A program made the translations under genes and the position numbers. From contig NZ_CP139960.1 of assembly GCF_034424215.1 (NCBI RefSeq), forward strand, positions 1,116,001-1,180,000: DNA of 64,000 nucleotides. Direction: 5' to 3'. Shown here one piece after another: positions 44,861-53,724 of the stretch (positions are counted from its first letter, which is position 1; each line of letters starts with the position of its first letter). This DNA is from Niabella yanshanensis (GTDB lineage: Bacteria; Bacteroidota; Bacteroidia; Chitinophagales; Chitinophagaceae). Below the pieces are notes generated by a model. That model searched no databases and had not been told where the DNA came from. It was given only the letters and a program-made list of their open reading frames with translations.

Positions 44861-46516
44861 ATGAAACGAAGAACGTTATTAAAGCAAATAGGTATTGGCC
44901 TTCCGGCATTAGCCCTGACACAAAACAGTAATGCAGGATTATTTCTTCAGGACCTGGCAGGCGAGAAAATTATGAAAGGGCCTTTTAAGCCTACATGGGA
45001 TTCTCTGCAGGCATACAAAGTGCCGGATTGGTATCGGAATGCCAAGTTTGGTATCTGGGCTCATTGGGGGCCGCAATGTGAAGCAGAGGCCGGGGATTGG
45101 TATGCCCGCGGCATGTACGAAGAAGGCTCTCATCAGTACAATTATCATATTAAAAAGTATGGACACCCCTCCCGATTCGGCTTCAAGGATGTTATTAATG
45201 AATGGAAGGCTGATCAATGGAACCCTGAAGAACTTGTTGCATTATACAAAGAGGCCGGAGCTAAATATTTTTTTGCTATGGCCAATCACCACGACAATTT
45301 TGATATGTACAACAGTAAGTATCAAAAAAAATGGAACGCTGTTAATCTTGGGCCTAAAAAGGATATAATAGAAGGTTGGGCTAAGGCTGCCAAAAAAGAA
45401 GGACTCCCCTTTGGATGCAGCATACATGCCGCTCATGCGTGGCGATGGTTCGAAACTGCTCAACGCAGCGATAAGTCCGGGTCTTCTGCTGGTATTCCTT
45501 ATGATGGCAAAATGTCAAAAGCTGATGGAAAGGGAAAATGGTGGGAAGGACTGGATCCCCAGGAGCTATATGCTCAAAATCATCCATTAAGTAAAGATAG
45601 TTGGGACAATGGGTCTGTTCACAGGCAATGGCATTGGGGCGAAGGAGTATATCCGCCAAGCAAGGCCTATATTGAAAAATTTGTGAATCGCACCATTGAT
45701 TTAATTAACCGGTATGAGCCGGACCTGCTTTATTTTGATGACTCACAATTACCATTTTGGCCTATTAGCGATGCTGGTTTGCGAATAGCATCTCACCATT
45801 ATAATTTTAGCTTGAAAAAATATGGAGAAATGCGGGCTGTTATCAATGGCAAAATACTTGATGAACAGCAGCGTAAAGCATTAGTATGGGATATAGAACG
45901 GGGGCAGGCTAACGATATTTTACCGCATGTTTGGCAAACCGATACTTGTATTGGTAGCTGGCACTACGACAGAACAATATATGAAAGAAACCGCTATAAG
46001 TCACCACAGATGGTGATTCAAACCTTAGTAGATGTGGTTAGCAAAAACGGGAACTACCTTCTGAATATTCCTGTTCGCGGAAATGGCAGTATAGATGAGT
46101 TGGAAAGAAAAATTGTTAGTGATATTACCAAATGGATGAAATCCAATAGCGAGAGCATTTACGATACCCGGCCATGGCATATTTTTGGTGAAGGTCCTTC
46201 AACTCAAAACCAAGCGGAATTAAGTGCCCAGGGATTTAATGAGGGCAGGACTAAATTTACTAGTGAAGATGTTAGATTTAATACTAAAGGGCAAATAATA
46301 TATGCCACAGTTATGGACTGGCCGAAGGATAACACAGTGCTGATTAAAAATTTAGGTACAGACAGCGTTCACTTTAAGAAAAAAGTTTCAAATGTAGAAT
46401 GGCTGGAAGCAAAGATCTCTTTACCGTTTGAGCAAACTGAGCAAGGATTAAAAGTTACTTTCCCGGATAGAAAGCCTGATTTTTCTTTTGCCCATGTGTT
46501 AAAAATTATAAGCTAA
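44861..46516 (+). CDS. GH29 alpha-L-fucosidase
   Basis: The 551-residue enzyme removes alpha-linked L-fucose from glycans. The N-terminus MKRRTLLKQIGIGLPALAL resembles a Tat signal (twin Arg, TLLK), so export folded is likely. Family motifs include WYRNAKFGIWAHWGPQCEAEAGDWYARGMY, GAKYFFAMANHHDNFDMYNSKY and the nucleophile Asp in LLYFDDSQLPF. It ends with a small C-terminal beta domain (VLIKNLGTDSVHF). It follows SusD by 183 bp and completes cluster 2. With the DUF718 mutarotase it suggests fucose as one product of this locus. Confidence 0.92.
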   Translation: MKRRTLLKQIGIGLPALALTQNSNAGLFLQDLAGEKIMKGPFKPTWDSLQAYKVPDWYRNAKFGIWAHWGPQCEAEAGDWYARGMYEEGSHQYNYHIKKYGHPSRFGFKDVINEWKADQWNPEELVALYKEAGAKYFFAMANHHDNFDMYNSKYQKKWNAVNLGPKKDIIEGWAKAAKKEGLPFGCSIHAAHAWRWFETAQRSDKSGSSAGIPYDGKMSKADGKGKWWEGLDPQELYAQNHPLSKDSWDNGSVHRQWHWGEGVYPPSKAYIEKFVNRTIDLINRYEPDLLYFDDSQLPFWPISDAGLRIASHHYNFSLKKYGEMRAVINGKILDEQQRKALVWDIERGQANDILPHVWQTDTCIGSWHYDRTIYERNRYKSPQMVIQTLVDVVSKNGNYLLNIPVRGNGSIDELERKIVSDITKWMKSNSESIYDTRPWHIFGEGPSTQNQAELSAQGFNEGRTKFTSEDVRFNTKGQIIYATVMDWPKDNTVLIKNLGTDSVHFKKKVSNVEWLEAKISLPFEQTEQGLKVTFPDRKPDFSFAHVLKIIS

Positions 46517-47014
46517 TTTATAGACGAATGACAAAGGCATTAGCATGTTCTTTCAAAACACAGTAAGGGAATAAGCTTCATATTAGTGATGAAAATAATC
46601 ATTTATTTGATGCCTGGGATGCTCGGGAGCATAACCTTTTAATGATGAGTATTAGTTGCATCCTGAATTGGCAAAAATTCGATATAAGTTGTAAGTAACT
46701 CGATATTTACTGATTTTTTGTTGTGAGATTAAATAAAAAGCACACTTCAATGAGCGAACACATTTGTGTTTCAAAATGGTTGCAAGGTCTTTTTTAGTTT
46801 TTTTACAAAAGCATCCTGTACACTTTTAGAAGCAGACGACATTGGTCTTTAATACCTTAGTTGTTGCAAGTTATGCTTAACGGTCGGATGCTTATAAGAA
46901 ACTTTTTATTTAATACGCTCAACGGTTTATAATTTTATATTGTCGTATGAAGCGGACGCAGGCTCTGCTGAAGAGCAACCTGCCAGGAATAATATGACCG
47001 AATTAGCATCTGTC
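46517..47014. other. Gene-poor region with an operator-like relic
   Basis: No gene is convincing here. AATTCG at 46676 and AACTCG at 46697 repeat with the same 21-bp period as the three AraC operators, but no TAnnTTTG box lies at the expected distance. From about 46945 a 17-codon frame (MKRTQALLKSNLPG) and a GCAGG-CTCT/AGAG-CCTGC stem precede the terminator at 47015. This could be the end of a small RNA or of a decayed gene. Confidence 0.5.
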
Positions 47015-47046
47015 AATAGCCATTGGTATCAATGGCTATTTTTTTT
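47015..47046 (+). terminator. Strong orphan intrinsic terminator
   Basis: An 11-bp perfect stem AATAGCCATTG/CAATGGCTATT with loop GTAT is followed by T7. No intact gene ends here, so it may close a small RNA or the remnant of a deleted gene. Confidence 0.85.
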
Positions 47047-47147
47047 GATGCATTTCCGCCGTGCGTCAAAAAAACTAATTCCCGGTTCTTTATCCTCCTA
47101 CTACTGCTTCAACATATTTTTGCTTTGTCTTTAGCACATATCTTATC

Positions 47148-47440
47148 CTAGCAATCAAATGCCTGGCAATGCGTATGGTGGCTTTGTTTCTTTCCCATCA
47201 GCATTGCCGGGTCTTTCCTGATTACGCTCCAACTGCTTTCCACCAGCGCTGTACGCAAAAAATGGTTTTGACGGCCTGTTATACCTTTGACTATTTTGGT
47301 ATCGCCGGTATCGGGCACCAGACCCGAATAACCACACAGGTGATCGAGGTTTTTAAATCGGTTAATATCCTGTAGTTCAAACAAAATAACCACTGCATTC
47401 ACTTCTCCGAAAGCAATTGTAGTTTCTTGCGAAGTCCCAT
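47148..47440 (-). mobile_element. IS110/IS116/IS902-family transposase, C-terminal fragment
   Basis: The minus-strand frame reads ILFELQDINRFKNLDHLCGYSGLVPDTG, then TKIVKGITGRQNHFLRTALVESSWSVIRKDPAML. This is the second (Transposase_20) domain of IS110-type enzymes. The N-terminal DEDD catalytic domain is absent. It interrupts or abuts the HTH gene next to it, whose frame overlaps at 47399. It is a dead fragment. Confidence 0.85.
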
Positions 47441-47948
47441 GTTTGCAAACCTGGTTCCAGAAAGGAAAATAGGTGATCTCTTTTTTAATGCTATCGAAAC
47501 CCTTATATCTAAATTACCTGTCCCAGCATACACAAGCTCAACATCCTTATACCGTTTACTTTTCTGAAGTAGTTCTTTCTGCGCTTTCAACACTAAATTG
47601 TCAGGCTCGTTCAATGCCGATTGAATTACTAAATCAGCACCAAAATCCGCTTCTGTTTGTTGTTGCAATACTGATTGCGAGGAGCGGTCTCCACCACCGC
47701 CCTCCACTCTAAGGGTCAGTTTGATTTGATTTTCATCCGGGCTTTCTTTCTGCAAAGCTTTTACTGCCACTTTTTTGCCAGCAGCTACTTTATTCCAATG
47801 TCCCATCTCTGGCAGAGGAATATTCATACGTTTGCAAGCTTTACGAAGTCCATTGTCAGAGATATCGTATTTTTTTGAAAGTGCCAGCAGTGAATCCGAC
47901 CATACCAGATCATAAAGTTGTTGACGTGAGAAAAATTATCGTTGTCAT
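47399..47948 (-). pseudogene. HTH-domain protein, frameshifted and truncated
   Basis: The frame upstream of 47827 continues as SRQQLYDLVWSDSLLALSKKYDISDNGLRKACKRMNIPLPEMGHW. This is a helix-turn-helix start I recognise from conserved bacterial proteins of unknown role. The ATG at 47946-47948 (MTTI) is in a different frame: one base in a T-run near 47930 breaks it. The rest (KVAVKALQKESPDENQIKLTL, SKRYKDVELVYAGTGNLDIRVSIALKKR) is uncharacterised. The 3' end is replaced by the IS110 fragment. Both ends are therefore damaged. Confidence 0.68.
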
Positions 47949-48050
47949 AGCCTGATTGTTGCAGGTTTTAACTGTTCATAGGCAAATTACGAATAGATTT
48001 CATTAGCGCCATCCTGGCAGTCGGGTAATTCGCAAAATTTCAGGAAATCT

Positions 48051-48346
48051 TCAACAATAGCGTTCGATAATTCTCCCGTACGGGGTACAATAAACCATTT
48101 TGGTTAAATCAGTAAGAGGTTGCTCAGGTTCGGGCAGCCTCTTTCCCTTTAGTAGCGCGGCTTTCGGCAGCAAAACGGAATACATTTCCGGTGTTCGATA
48201 AATGTCGCCATTGTAAGCAATTCCTTTATCGAACACCATCTGCAAAATGGACTATTTTGCCTCCACGCCAGCGGAAGGACAAAGAAACACTTCTTTAGAC
48301 AGCAACACATTTTGCATTTTAAGGCCGCTTTTATTTTCCCAGGCAA
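48051..48346 (-). pseudogene. Unidentified decayed coding fragments
   Basis: Two overlapping minus-strand frames (MQMVFDKGIAYNGDIYRTPEMYSVLLPK and, shifted, MPGKIKAALKCKMCCCLKKCFF) look like pieces of one older gene, with a frame break near 48245. I recognise no family. The lack of promoter and the surrounding relics argue against function. Confidence 0.35.
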
Positions 48347-48634
48347 GTTTTAAATTTTAAAGGTGTTTGATTCTGCGTACACACGTAACTTGCGATGTTG
48401 CGCAGTACATTTCAGTGCATTTACATGTTGTCGCAGTACATCCACCATTGGCGATTACTGCCCGGTCTATCCCCTATTTATGTGAGCTTGGTAGTGTAAA
48501 AATTGTAATACATTTAGTAGCAATTGTTCATAACAACAATCAGAATAACCCAATACTACCGCTGCAGGTTTTGCTCCGCGTATAAGGATGGTAGTTGAAT
48601 TGAAGTAAAAACCGATACAACCTAAACACACTAT
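48347..48634. other. Gene-free region
   Basis: Only short echoes such as CAGTACAT (near 48403 and 48435) are visible. I see no gene and no clear promoter for the next gene. Confidence 0.5.
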
Positions 48635-50362
48635 ATGCAAAAGCTCCTCTTTTTCCTTACCTTATTTGGCCTGAGCACTGCATGCAACAGGCTTCAGAAG
48701 AAACAGCCTGATCCAACCCGGCCGAATACCGCCATTATCGGGTGCATGCCTAAAACTACAGATAAAGCCTGGTATGCTGCCGGTACAAAAGCACCACTGT
48801 TAACGGGGCTTGAAGGCATTGACTTTGACATTTCGACCAGTAACCAAGAAGCGCAGGCTTATTTTAACCAGGGAATGATGCTGGCCTATGGGTTTAACCA
48901 TGCAGAAGCAGCCCGCTCCTTTTTTGAGGTCAGCCGGCTAGACTCCGCCTGCGCCATGGCCTACTGGGGCTTTGCCTATGTGCTGGGGCCTAACTACAAC
49001 GCCGGCATGGAAGAAGATAATTACCAACGTGCCTACCAGTCTGTCCAAAAAGCTATTGCCCTTGCAGGTAACTGCACAGCAAAAGAAAAAGCTTTGATCT
49101 CGGCCTTATCAGCACGGTATGTAGCTGCACCTCCGGCCAACAGGGCTGAGCTTGATAAAGCCTATGCTGCGGCCATGCAAAAAGTATATCATACTTATCC
49201 TGACGATGCAGATATCAGCGCCTTGTATGCTGAATCGCTTATGGATATGCACCCCTGGGACCTATATGATAAAAAGACAAAAGCGCCGAAACCCTGGACT
49301 CCTGAAATCGTAAATATATTGGAGAAACTGATCCAGCAATATCCTAAACATCCCGGCGCTCCGCATTTTTATATCCACGCTGTTGAGGCGTCTGCTCAAC
49401 CGGAACGGGGCTTGGCTGCTGCCGACCTGTTAATGAACCTTGTTCCGGGATCGGGGCACCTGGTACATATGCCATCCCATATTTATATCTGGACGGGCGA
49501 CTACCACAGAGGCTCACTGGCCAATATAGCAGCTATAAAAGCAGATAGCACGTATATCACTTCCTGCCATGCGCAGGGCGCCTATCCGCTGGCATATTAC
49601 CCCCATAACTATCACTATTTGGCGGCTACAGCAACATTGGAAGGTAACTCCAGGCTGGCCTGGGAAGCTGCAAAAGAAGTACAGGAAAAAACAGCAAAGG
49701 ATATTATGCTACAACCCGGGTGGGGAACACTACAGCACTACTATACGGTTCCTTATTTTGTTGCCGTAAAGTTTGCATTGTGGGATAGTATACTAGCCAT
49801 GCCCCTTCCGGCAAAGGATCTGATCTATCCCCGCGCTATCTTACATTATGCCAGGGGCATGGGCTTTTTGGGACAGAACCAAATAACAAAAGCCGAAAAT
49901 GAGTTGGGCCGCCTGAAAGAGCTTGCCGGGGATACCGTATTAAAAACAATGACCATTTGGAACATTAACAATATGCAGGATATTGTACAAATTGCCGTGC
50001 ATGTACTTGGCGGGGAGCTATACAAAAACCAAAAAGAATACAGGAAAGCCTATAAAGAATACCATAAGGCTATTGCCATTGAAGACAACCTGAATTATAA
50101 CGAGCCGCCCGATTGGTTTTTTTCTGTTCGCCATCATTTAGGCAGGGTATTGCTTGAGGCAGGAAGCTATGCAGAAGCGGAAAAAATATACAGGGAAGAC
50201 CTGGATACCTGGAAAGAGAACGGCTGGGCCTTAAGCGGCTTGTATGAAGCGCTTCAAAAGCAAGGCAAGGCTACCGCGGCAGATGTGAAAAAACGTTTTG
50301 ATAAGGCCTGGCAATACGCGGATACGGATATTATCAGCAATTCCCGTATTCCGAAACTGTAA
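48635..50362 (+). CDS. Tetratricopeptide-repeat lipoprotein, 575 aa
   Basis: The protein has a lipoprotein signal (MQKLLFFLTLFGLSTAC, Cys17) and a long helical body with TPR-like units. Examples are EAQAYFNQGMMLAYGFNHAEAARSFFEVSRLDSACAMAYWGFAY near residues 70-115 and a C-terminal set ELYKNQKEYRKAYKEYHKAIAIEDN and VLLEAGSYAEAEKIYREDLDTWKENGWALSGLYEAL. Conserved His/Asp segments (GAPHFYIHAVEAS, HLVHMPSHIYIWTGDY) recur in a family of uncharacterised bacterial TPR proteins. It is a single gene, probably periplasmic. Function unknown. Confidence 0.85.
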   Translation: MQKLLFFLTLFGLSTACNRLQKKQPDPTRPNTAIIGCMPKTTDKAWYAAGTKAPLLTGLEGIDFDISTSNQEAQAYFNQGMMLAYGFNHAEAARSFFEVSRLDSACAMAYWGFAYVLGPNYNAGMEEDNYQRAYQSVQKAIALAGNCTAKEKALISALSARYVAAPPANRAELDKAYAAAMQKVYHTYPDDADISALYAESLMDMHPWDLYDKKTKAPKPWTPEIVNILEKLIQQYPKHPGAPHFYIHAVEASAQPERGLAAADLLMNLVPGSGHLVHMPSHIYIWTGDYHRGSLANIAAIKADSTYITSCHAQGAYPLAYYPHNYHYLAATATLEGNSRLAWEAAKEVQEKTAKDIMLQPGWGTLQHYYTVPYFVAVKFALWDSILAMPLPAKDLIYPRAILHYARGMGFLGQNQITKAENELGRLKELAGDTVLKTMTIWNINNMQDIVQIAVHVLGGELYKNQKEYRKAYKEYHKAIAIEDNLNYNEPPDWFFSVRHHLGRVLLEAGSYAEAEKIYREDLDTWKENGWALSGLYEALQKQGKATAADVKKRFDKAWQYADTDIISNSRIPKL

Positions 50363-50592
50363 AGCGGTCAAATAAAGTGCAGCCTTCGCATAGGAGTTAT
50401 CAGCCAGGTAGTATATAGCAAACATCATGTAAAGATAGAAGAAACATTGCATGGTCGTAAATTCCCTTGCCCTACTTCTATAAACTATCGACAGGCACGC
50501 GTTACCAGGTCAAAGTAAAATACCCAGGCAAGCCAGGCTAATGGGTTGCTCTTGCCTGGCAGTTTACTACCTTTACTCATAAATCTCATTTA

Positions 50593-51339
50593 ATGTTCAG
50601 ACATCACGGTAAGACAAGGACATTAAGCCACAACTTAAAGGTAGCATCTCTCCTATCATTTGTGGCGGGCATTGTAAACGTGGGCGGATTTCTTGCCGTA
50701 CAGCGGTTGACCACTAACGTGACGGGACATTTTGCTTTTTTTGTGGATGAAGTTTTTAAGCTGAATCCATTGCAAAGCTTTATTTACTTTCTCTATATAT
50801 TCTTTTTTTTCCTGGGTTCTTTTGTCTCGGGCCTGCTAACCGAAATGGTAGCCAGAACCAATGAACGCCTTATCTATGTAGCACCTGTTATTACTGAAAG
50901 TATCATACTGTTGACGCTGGGTATACTCACTCCGGAGTTCGTAAAAAATCACCCTGACGTCATAGCGTTCAGTTTGCTGTTCGCAATGGGGTTACAAAAT
51001 TCTTTAGTGACAACTATTTCCAATGCAGTAGTGAGAACAACACATCTTACCGGCCTTTTCACTGATCTGGGTATTGAAATAGCGCAACTTTTCTTTTATA
51101 AATCACGCAAGCAAAAGCACCAACTATCATCGGCTATCCAATTGCGCCTGACAATCATCAGCTTTTTCTTCCTGGGTGGCATTACTGGTGGCATTCTATA
51201 TTCCAGGCTAACCCTTCATATGCTGGTTTTAGCAAGTGTACTTTTAATGACCGGGCTGGTTTATGACAACATTAAATTCAAGGTAATTCAACTCAGAAGA
51301 AGATACAGAAACGGGAAAACCGGAGGCTTTCATCAATAG
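50593..51339 (+). CDS. DUF1275 (YoaK-like) membrane protein
   Basis: The 248-residue protein has about six membrane helices with DUF1275 landmarks. These are the N-terminal SLLSFVAGIVNVGGFLAVQRLTTNVTGHFAFFVDE, FFFLGSFVSGLLTEM and the central FAMGLQNSLVTTISNAVVRTTHLTGLFTDLGIEIAQLFF. Members are conserved inner-membrane proteins of unknown transport role. The C-terminus is strongly basic (RRRYRNGKTGG). It stands alone, convergent with the Crp gene. Confidence 0.9.
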   Translation: MFRHHGKTRTLSHNLKVASLLSFVAGIVNVGGFLAVQRLTTNVTGHFAFFVDEVFKLNPLQSFIYFLYIFFFFLGSFVSGLLTEMVARTNERLIYVAPVITESIILLTLGILTPEFVKNHPDVIAFSLLFAMGLQNSLVTTISNAVVRTTHLTGLFTDLGIEIAQLFFYKSRKQKHQLSSAIQLRLTIISFFFLGGITGGILYSRLTLHMLVLASVLLMTGLVYDNIKFKVIQLRRRYRNGKTGGFHQ

Positions 51340-51381
51340 TAAAATAACTGCCTGTGTATACCTGATACAGGCAGCGCTGAA

Positions 51382-52089
51382 TCATTGGTAGTTTGCAATC
51401 TTCGTCAATTTCATTACGTCATGAATCAGAATCTTACTGCCCTTTGTTTCCAGGATGCCTTCTTCTTTAAATTCAGAAAGTATTCTTATAGCATTTTCAG
51501 TTGCGGTGCCCACCATGCCTGCAAGGTCCTCCCGGTTCATATTGATCACAACCGGCATACCCGGCTGAAAGTCTACTTTATACTTTTCGCGAAGTAAAAT
51601 CAGTTGAAGTGCCATACGCTCCCTGACAGACCTTTGCGTAACCAGGTTCAATCCATTCACGAGAACAGAGAATTCATGACTTAAGGTTCTTAAAAGCCGG
51701 TAATTAAAGGTGGGTGATTGCTGTAGCACTTTTAAAAAATCTTCCCTGGGTATAAAGGCTATTAAACTATCCTCCAGCGTTGCAGCAGTATCGGGATAAC
51801 GTTCCCCGGTGATCACCGCATGATACCCTATCAATGCACCGCTGTTGGCAACATAAAAAATCTGCTCCCTGCTGCGGGCATTTGACTTGAATTTCTTTAC
51901 TACCCCCTCAACAATATAGAAAATTCCACCGGGTAATCCACCTTCTTTAAATATAACCTCTCCTTTCTTATAAACCTGCTCAACGCGGTTTTCCATTAGT
52001 AAGGATAAATCCTCAGCCGGCAGTCCTAAAAGAATTGATTCACGCTTGAAATCCCATTTTTCAATCGGGAAAATATCCTTGATACTCAT
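51382..52089 (-). CDS. Crp/Fnr-family transcriptional regulator
   Basis: From the ATG at 52087-52089 the protein has 235 residues. The cyclic-nucleotide-binding-like barrel (RVEQVYKKGEVIFKEGGLPGGIFYIVEGVVKKFK, about 40-75) and a dimer helix are followed by an HTH_Crp domain (NREDLAGMVGTATENAIRILSEFKEEGILETKG). No Fnr-type cysteine set is seen, so an oxygen cluster is unlikely. It is divergent from the H-like/methyltransferase operon with an 82-bp gap and may control it, which is inference from the arrangement. An ATG 8 codons upstream is possible. Confidence 0.9.
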   Translation of the reverse strand: MSIKDIFPIEKWDFKRESILLGLPAEDLSLLMENRVEQVYKKGEVIFKEGGLPGGIFYIVEGVVKKFKSNARSREQIFYVANSGALIGYHAVITGERYPDTAATLEDSLIAFIPREDFLKVLQQSPTFNYRLLRTLSHEFSVLVNGLNLVTQRSVRERMALQLILLREKYKVDFQPGMPVVINMNREDLAGMVGTATENAIRILSEFKEEGILETKGSKILIHDVMKLTKIANYQ

Positions 52090-52171
52090 CGTTACAAAGG
52101 TATTTAATTTCAAAACTGATAAATCGCAGTTTTTCCAATCGCCCTGGCTTCGAACTTTGCACCCTCAAAGT

Positions 52172-52558
52172 ATGAAAGAAAGTAAGGAGCGAAGGTATAC
52201 GCGGGATCATGAATGGGTTGACTTTTATAGGAGTTACGCAATAACCGGTGTCAGCCGCTTTAAACTGACCGGTATCCGCGAAATAGACAAAATTATATTT
52301 ATTCCCCAGGTATCGGGTTTTATAAGGGAAGGAACTATTTTGGCAGCTATCTTTTGCAGCGACTACCAGATCATGGCCCATATGCCCATAGATGGTTATA
52401 TTATTAAAATTAACGACCAATTAAGCGCAAAGGATCTGCTAGGCAATCCCGAAGGCGAGGGCTGGATAGCCATTATAACGCCCTGGGATGAAGAACACAA
52501 GACAAGGCTGCTTACCGAAAGCTATTATACCCCCAAATATAAAGGTCTACAACTGTGA
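52172..52558 (+). CDS. Glycine-cleavage H-protein-like protein without a lipoyl lysine
   Basis: The 128-residue protein begins KERRYTRDHEWVDFYRSYAITGVSRF, close to the H-protein start (tHEWv). It continues IDKIIFIPQVSGFIREGTILAAIFCSDYQIMAHMPIDGYIIKIND. In true H-proteins the lipoyl-bearing Lys lies in ESVKAxSxIYxPxxG. Aligned on the P-x-x-G, that position here is Asp and no Lys is near. It is therefore probably not a lipoyl carrier. GAACTTTG 13 bases before the ATG may be its -7 box. It overlaps the methyltransferase start by 4 bp, so the two are translationally coupled. Confidence 0.82.
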   Translation: MKESKERRYTRDHEWVDFYRSYAITGVSRFKLTGIREIDKIIFIPQVSGFIREGTILAAIFCSDYQIMAHMPIDGYIIKINDQLSAKDLLGNPEGEGWIAIITPWDEEHKTRLLTESYYTPKYKGLQL

Positions 52559-53193
52559 GTCAAACCAAAGAAACATTGTCGAAAAAAATAAAGGTTCAAA
52601 AAGATGCGGATGCATTGTTCTATTTGCAGTCGGATGAGGCATTTAACACGCTTTACCCTGATTCCATACAGGCACTCGCCAGGTATCATTGGACCCCGCT
52701 CGAAATTGCAGTAAGAGCAACAAAGTTCCTGGCCGTCACAAATAATGTGCGCATATTGGACATAGGCTGCGGCGTGGGAAAGTATTGCCTTGCTGCCGGG
52801 TATTACGCGCCTCACGCTCATATTTTTGGTGTGGAGCAAAGGCGATACCTGCTTTCCCACGCAAATACAGCAAAAGAAAGACTGGGAATACCAAACACCC
52901 ATTTTATACATGCTAATTTTACCCAGCTTGATTTCAACGATTTTGACCATTTTTATTTTTTCAATTCATTTTATGAAAACCTTGATGAAATGGAAAGAAT
53001 TGACAACAAAATTGATCACAGCCCGGAGCTGTTTAATTACTACAACGGATACCTGTACCGCCTGCTGGACCAAAGGCCTGCCGGTACCCGGCTAGTTACC
53101 TTTCATAGCCTTGAGGACGAAATTCCTCCGGGGTATCACACTGTACAAAACACGCCCGGAGATTTTCTTAAATTCTGGATCAAAGCCGATTAA
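52555..53193 (+). CDS. Class I SAM-dependent methyltransferase
   Basis: The 212-residue protein has the SAM-binding motif I NVRILDIGCGVGKYCLAAG (about residues 62-80) and an acidic end of strand 2 at HIFGVEQ. Motif IV-like NDFDHFYFFNSFYENLDE comes later. GTG is the start; it overlaps the upstream TGA. The partner gene encodes an H-protein-like product, so its substrate could be that protein or a cofactor (speculation). Similar small methyltransferases in Bacteroidota are found near respiratory regulators. The substrate is unknown. Confidence 0.88.
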   Translation: MSQTKETLSKKIKVQKDADALFYLQSDEAFNTLYPDSIQALARYHWTPLEIAVRATKFLAVTNNVRILDIGCGVGKYCLAAGYYAPHAHIFGVEQRRYLLSHANTAKERLGIPNTHFIHANFTQLDFNDFDHFYFFNSFYENLDEMERIDNKIDHSPELFNYYNGYLYRLLDQRPAGTRLVTFHSLEDEIPPGYHTVQNTPGDFLKFWIKAD

Positions 53194-53306
53194 ACATAAT
53201 TGGTAAAGAGTGCATACGCAAATGGGGAGCTCCGCAGCCTGATATTGGATTTACGCAGGCGCTGTTGTATTTCGTCAAAAAATATTTTTTTATCTGCAAT
53301 TACTTT

Positions 53307-53322
53307 ATCGTAATATTGCAAT
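53307..53322. promoter_or_regulatory. Candidate ArsR operator 1
   Basis: ATCGTAATATTGCAAT is near-palindromic (12 of 16 positions) and overlaps a TAATATTG -7-like box 18 bases before the arsR ATG. A 15/16 match recurs upstream of the DUF6428 gene. Confidence 0.6.
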
Positions 53323-53335
53323 TAATAGTTAGCGC

Positions 53336-53665
53336 ATGGGTATTACAAAAACTGAAATATTTAATAAGCAGCAAAACCGGCTGGCCACCATTTTAAAGGC
53401 GCTGGCCCACCCGGCGCGTATTGCCATACTCCAGCACATTATTAAATCCCAGGCCTGTATTTGTAACGACCTGGTGGAAGAACTGGGCCTTGCACAGGCC
53501 ACTATCTCCCAACACCTGCGGGAATTAAAAAATACCGGGATTATTAAGGGTAGCATTGAGGGAACCAGTATTTGCTATTGTATTGATGAGAAAGTGTGGG
53601 CACAGGTAAGCAAGGAACTTTCAGGATTCTTTACCTCCTTTACTCCTGTAAAAAGCTGCTGTTAA
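53336..53665 (+). CDS. arsR: ArsR-family metalloregulator
   Basis: The 109-residue winged-helix repressor shows LKALAHPARIAILQHI and the metal-site region SQACICNDLVEELGLAQATISQHLRELKNTGIIKG. The paired cysteines (CIC) are at the position of the classic CxC arsenite ligand, and a CC pair ends the protein. It should release DNA on binding arsenite. It is followed 59 bp later by DUF6428 and then arsC, the usual start of a Bacteroidota arsenic operon. Matching 16-bp operators precede it and the DUF6428 gene. Confidence 0.92.
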   Translation: MGITKTEIFNKQQNRLATILKALAHPARIAILQHIIKSQACICNDLVEELGLAQATISQHLRELKNTGIIKGSIEGTSICYCIDEKVWAQVSKELSGFFTSFTPVKSCC

Positions 53666-53683
53666 AAAAATTTACAATCATTC

Positions 53684-53699
53684 ATCGTAATAATGCAAT
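53684..53699. promoter_or_regulatory. Candidate ArsR operator 2
   Basis: ATCGTAATAATGCAAT differs at one base from operator 1 and lies in the 59-bp gap between arsR and the DUF6428 gene. It may give the downstream genes their own ArsR-controlled promoter. Confidence 0.6.
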
Positions 53700-53724
53700 A
53701 TTATAAACAATAAAAACAACAATT

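Noticed and set aside
46940-47134. 64-codon frame over the orphan terminator
   Set aside because: It runs through a strong intrinsic terminator and shows no family features.
52046-52171. Upstream extension of the H-like protein
   Set aside because: It overlaps the divergent Crp gene start and the promoter region; the H-protein-like N-terminus begins at 52172.
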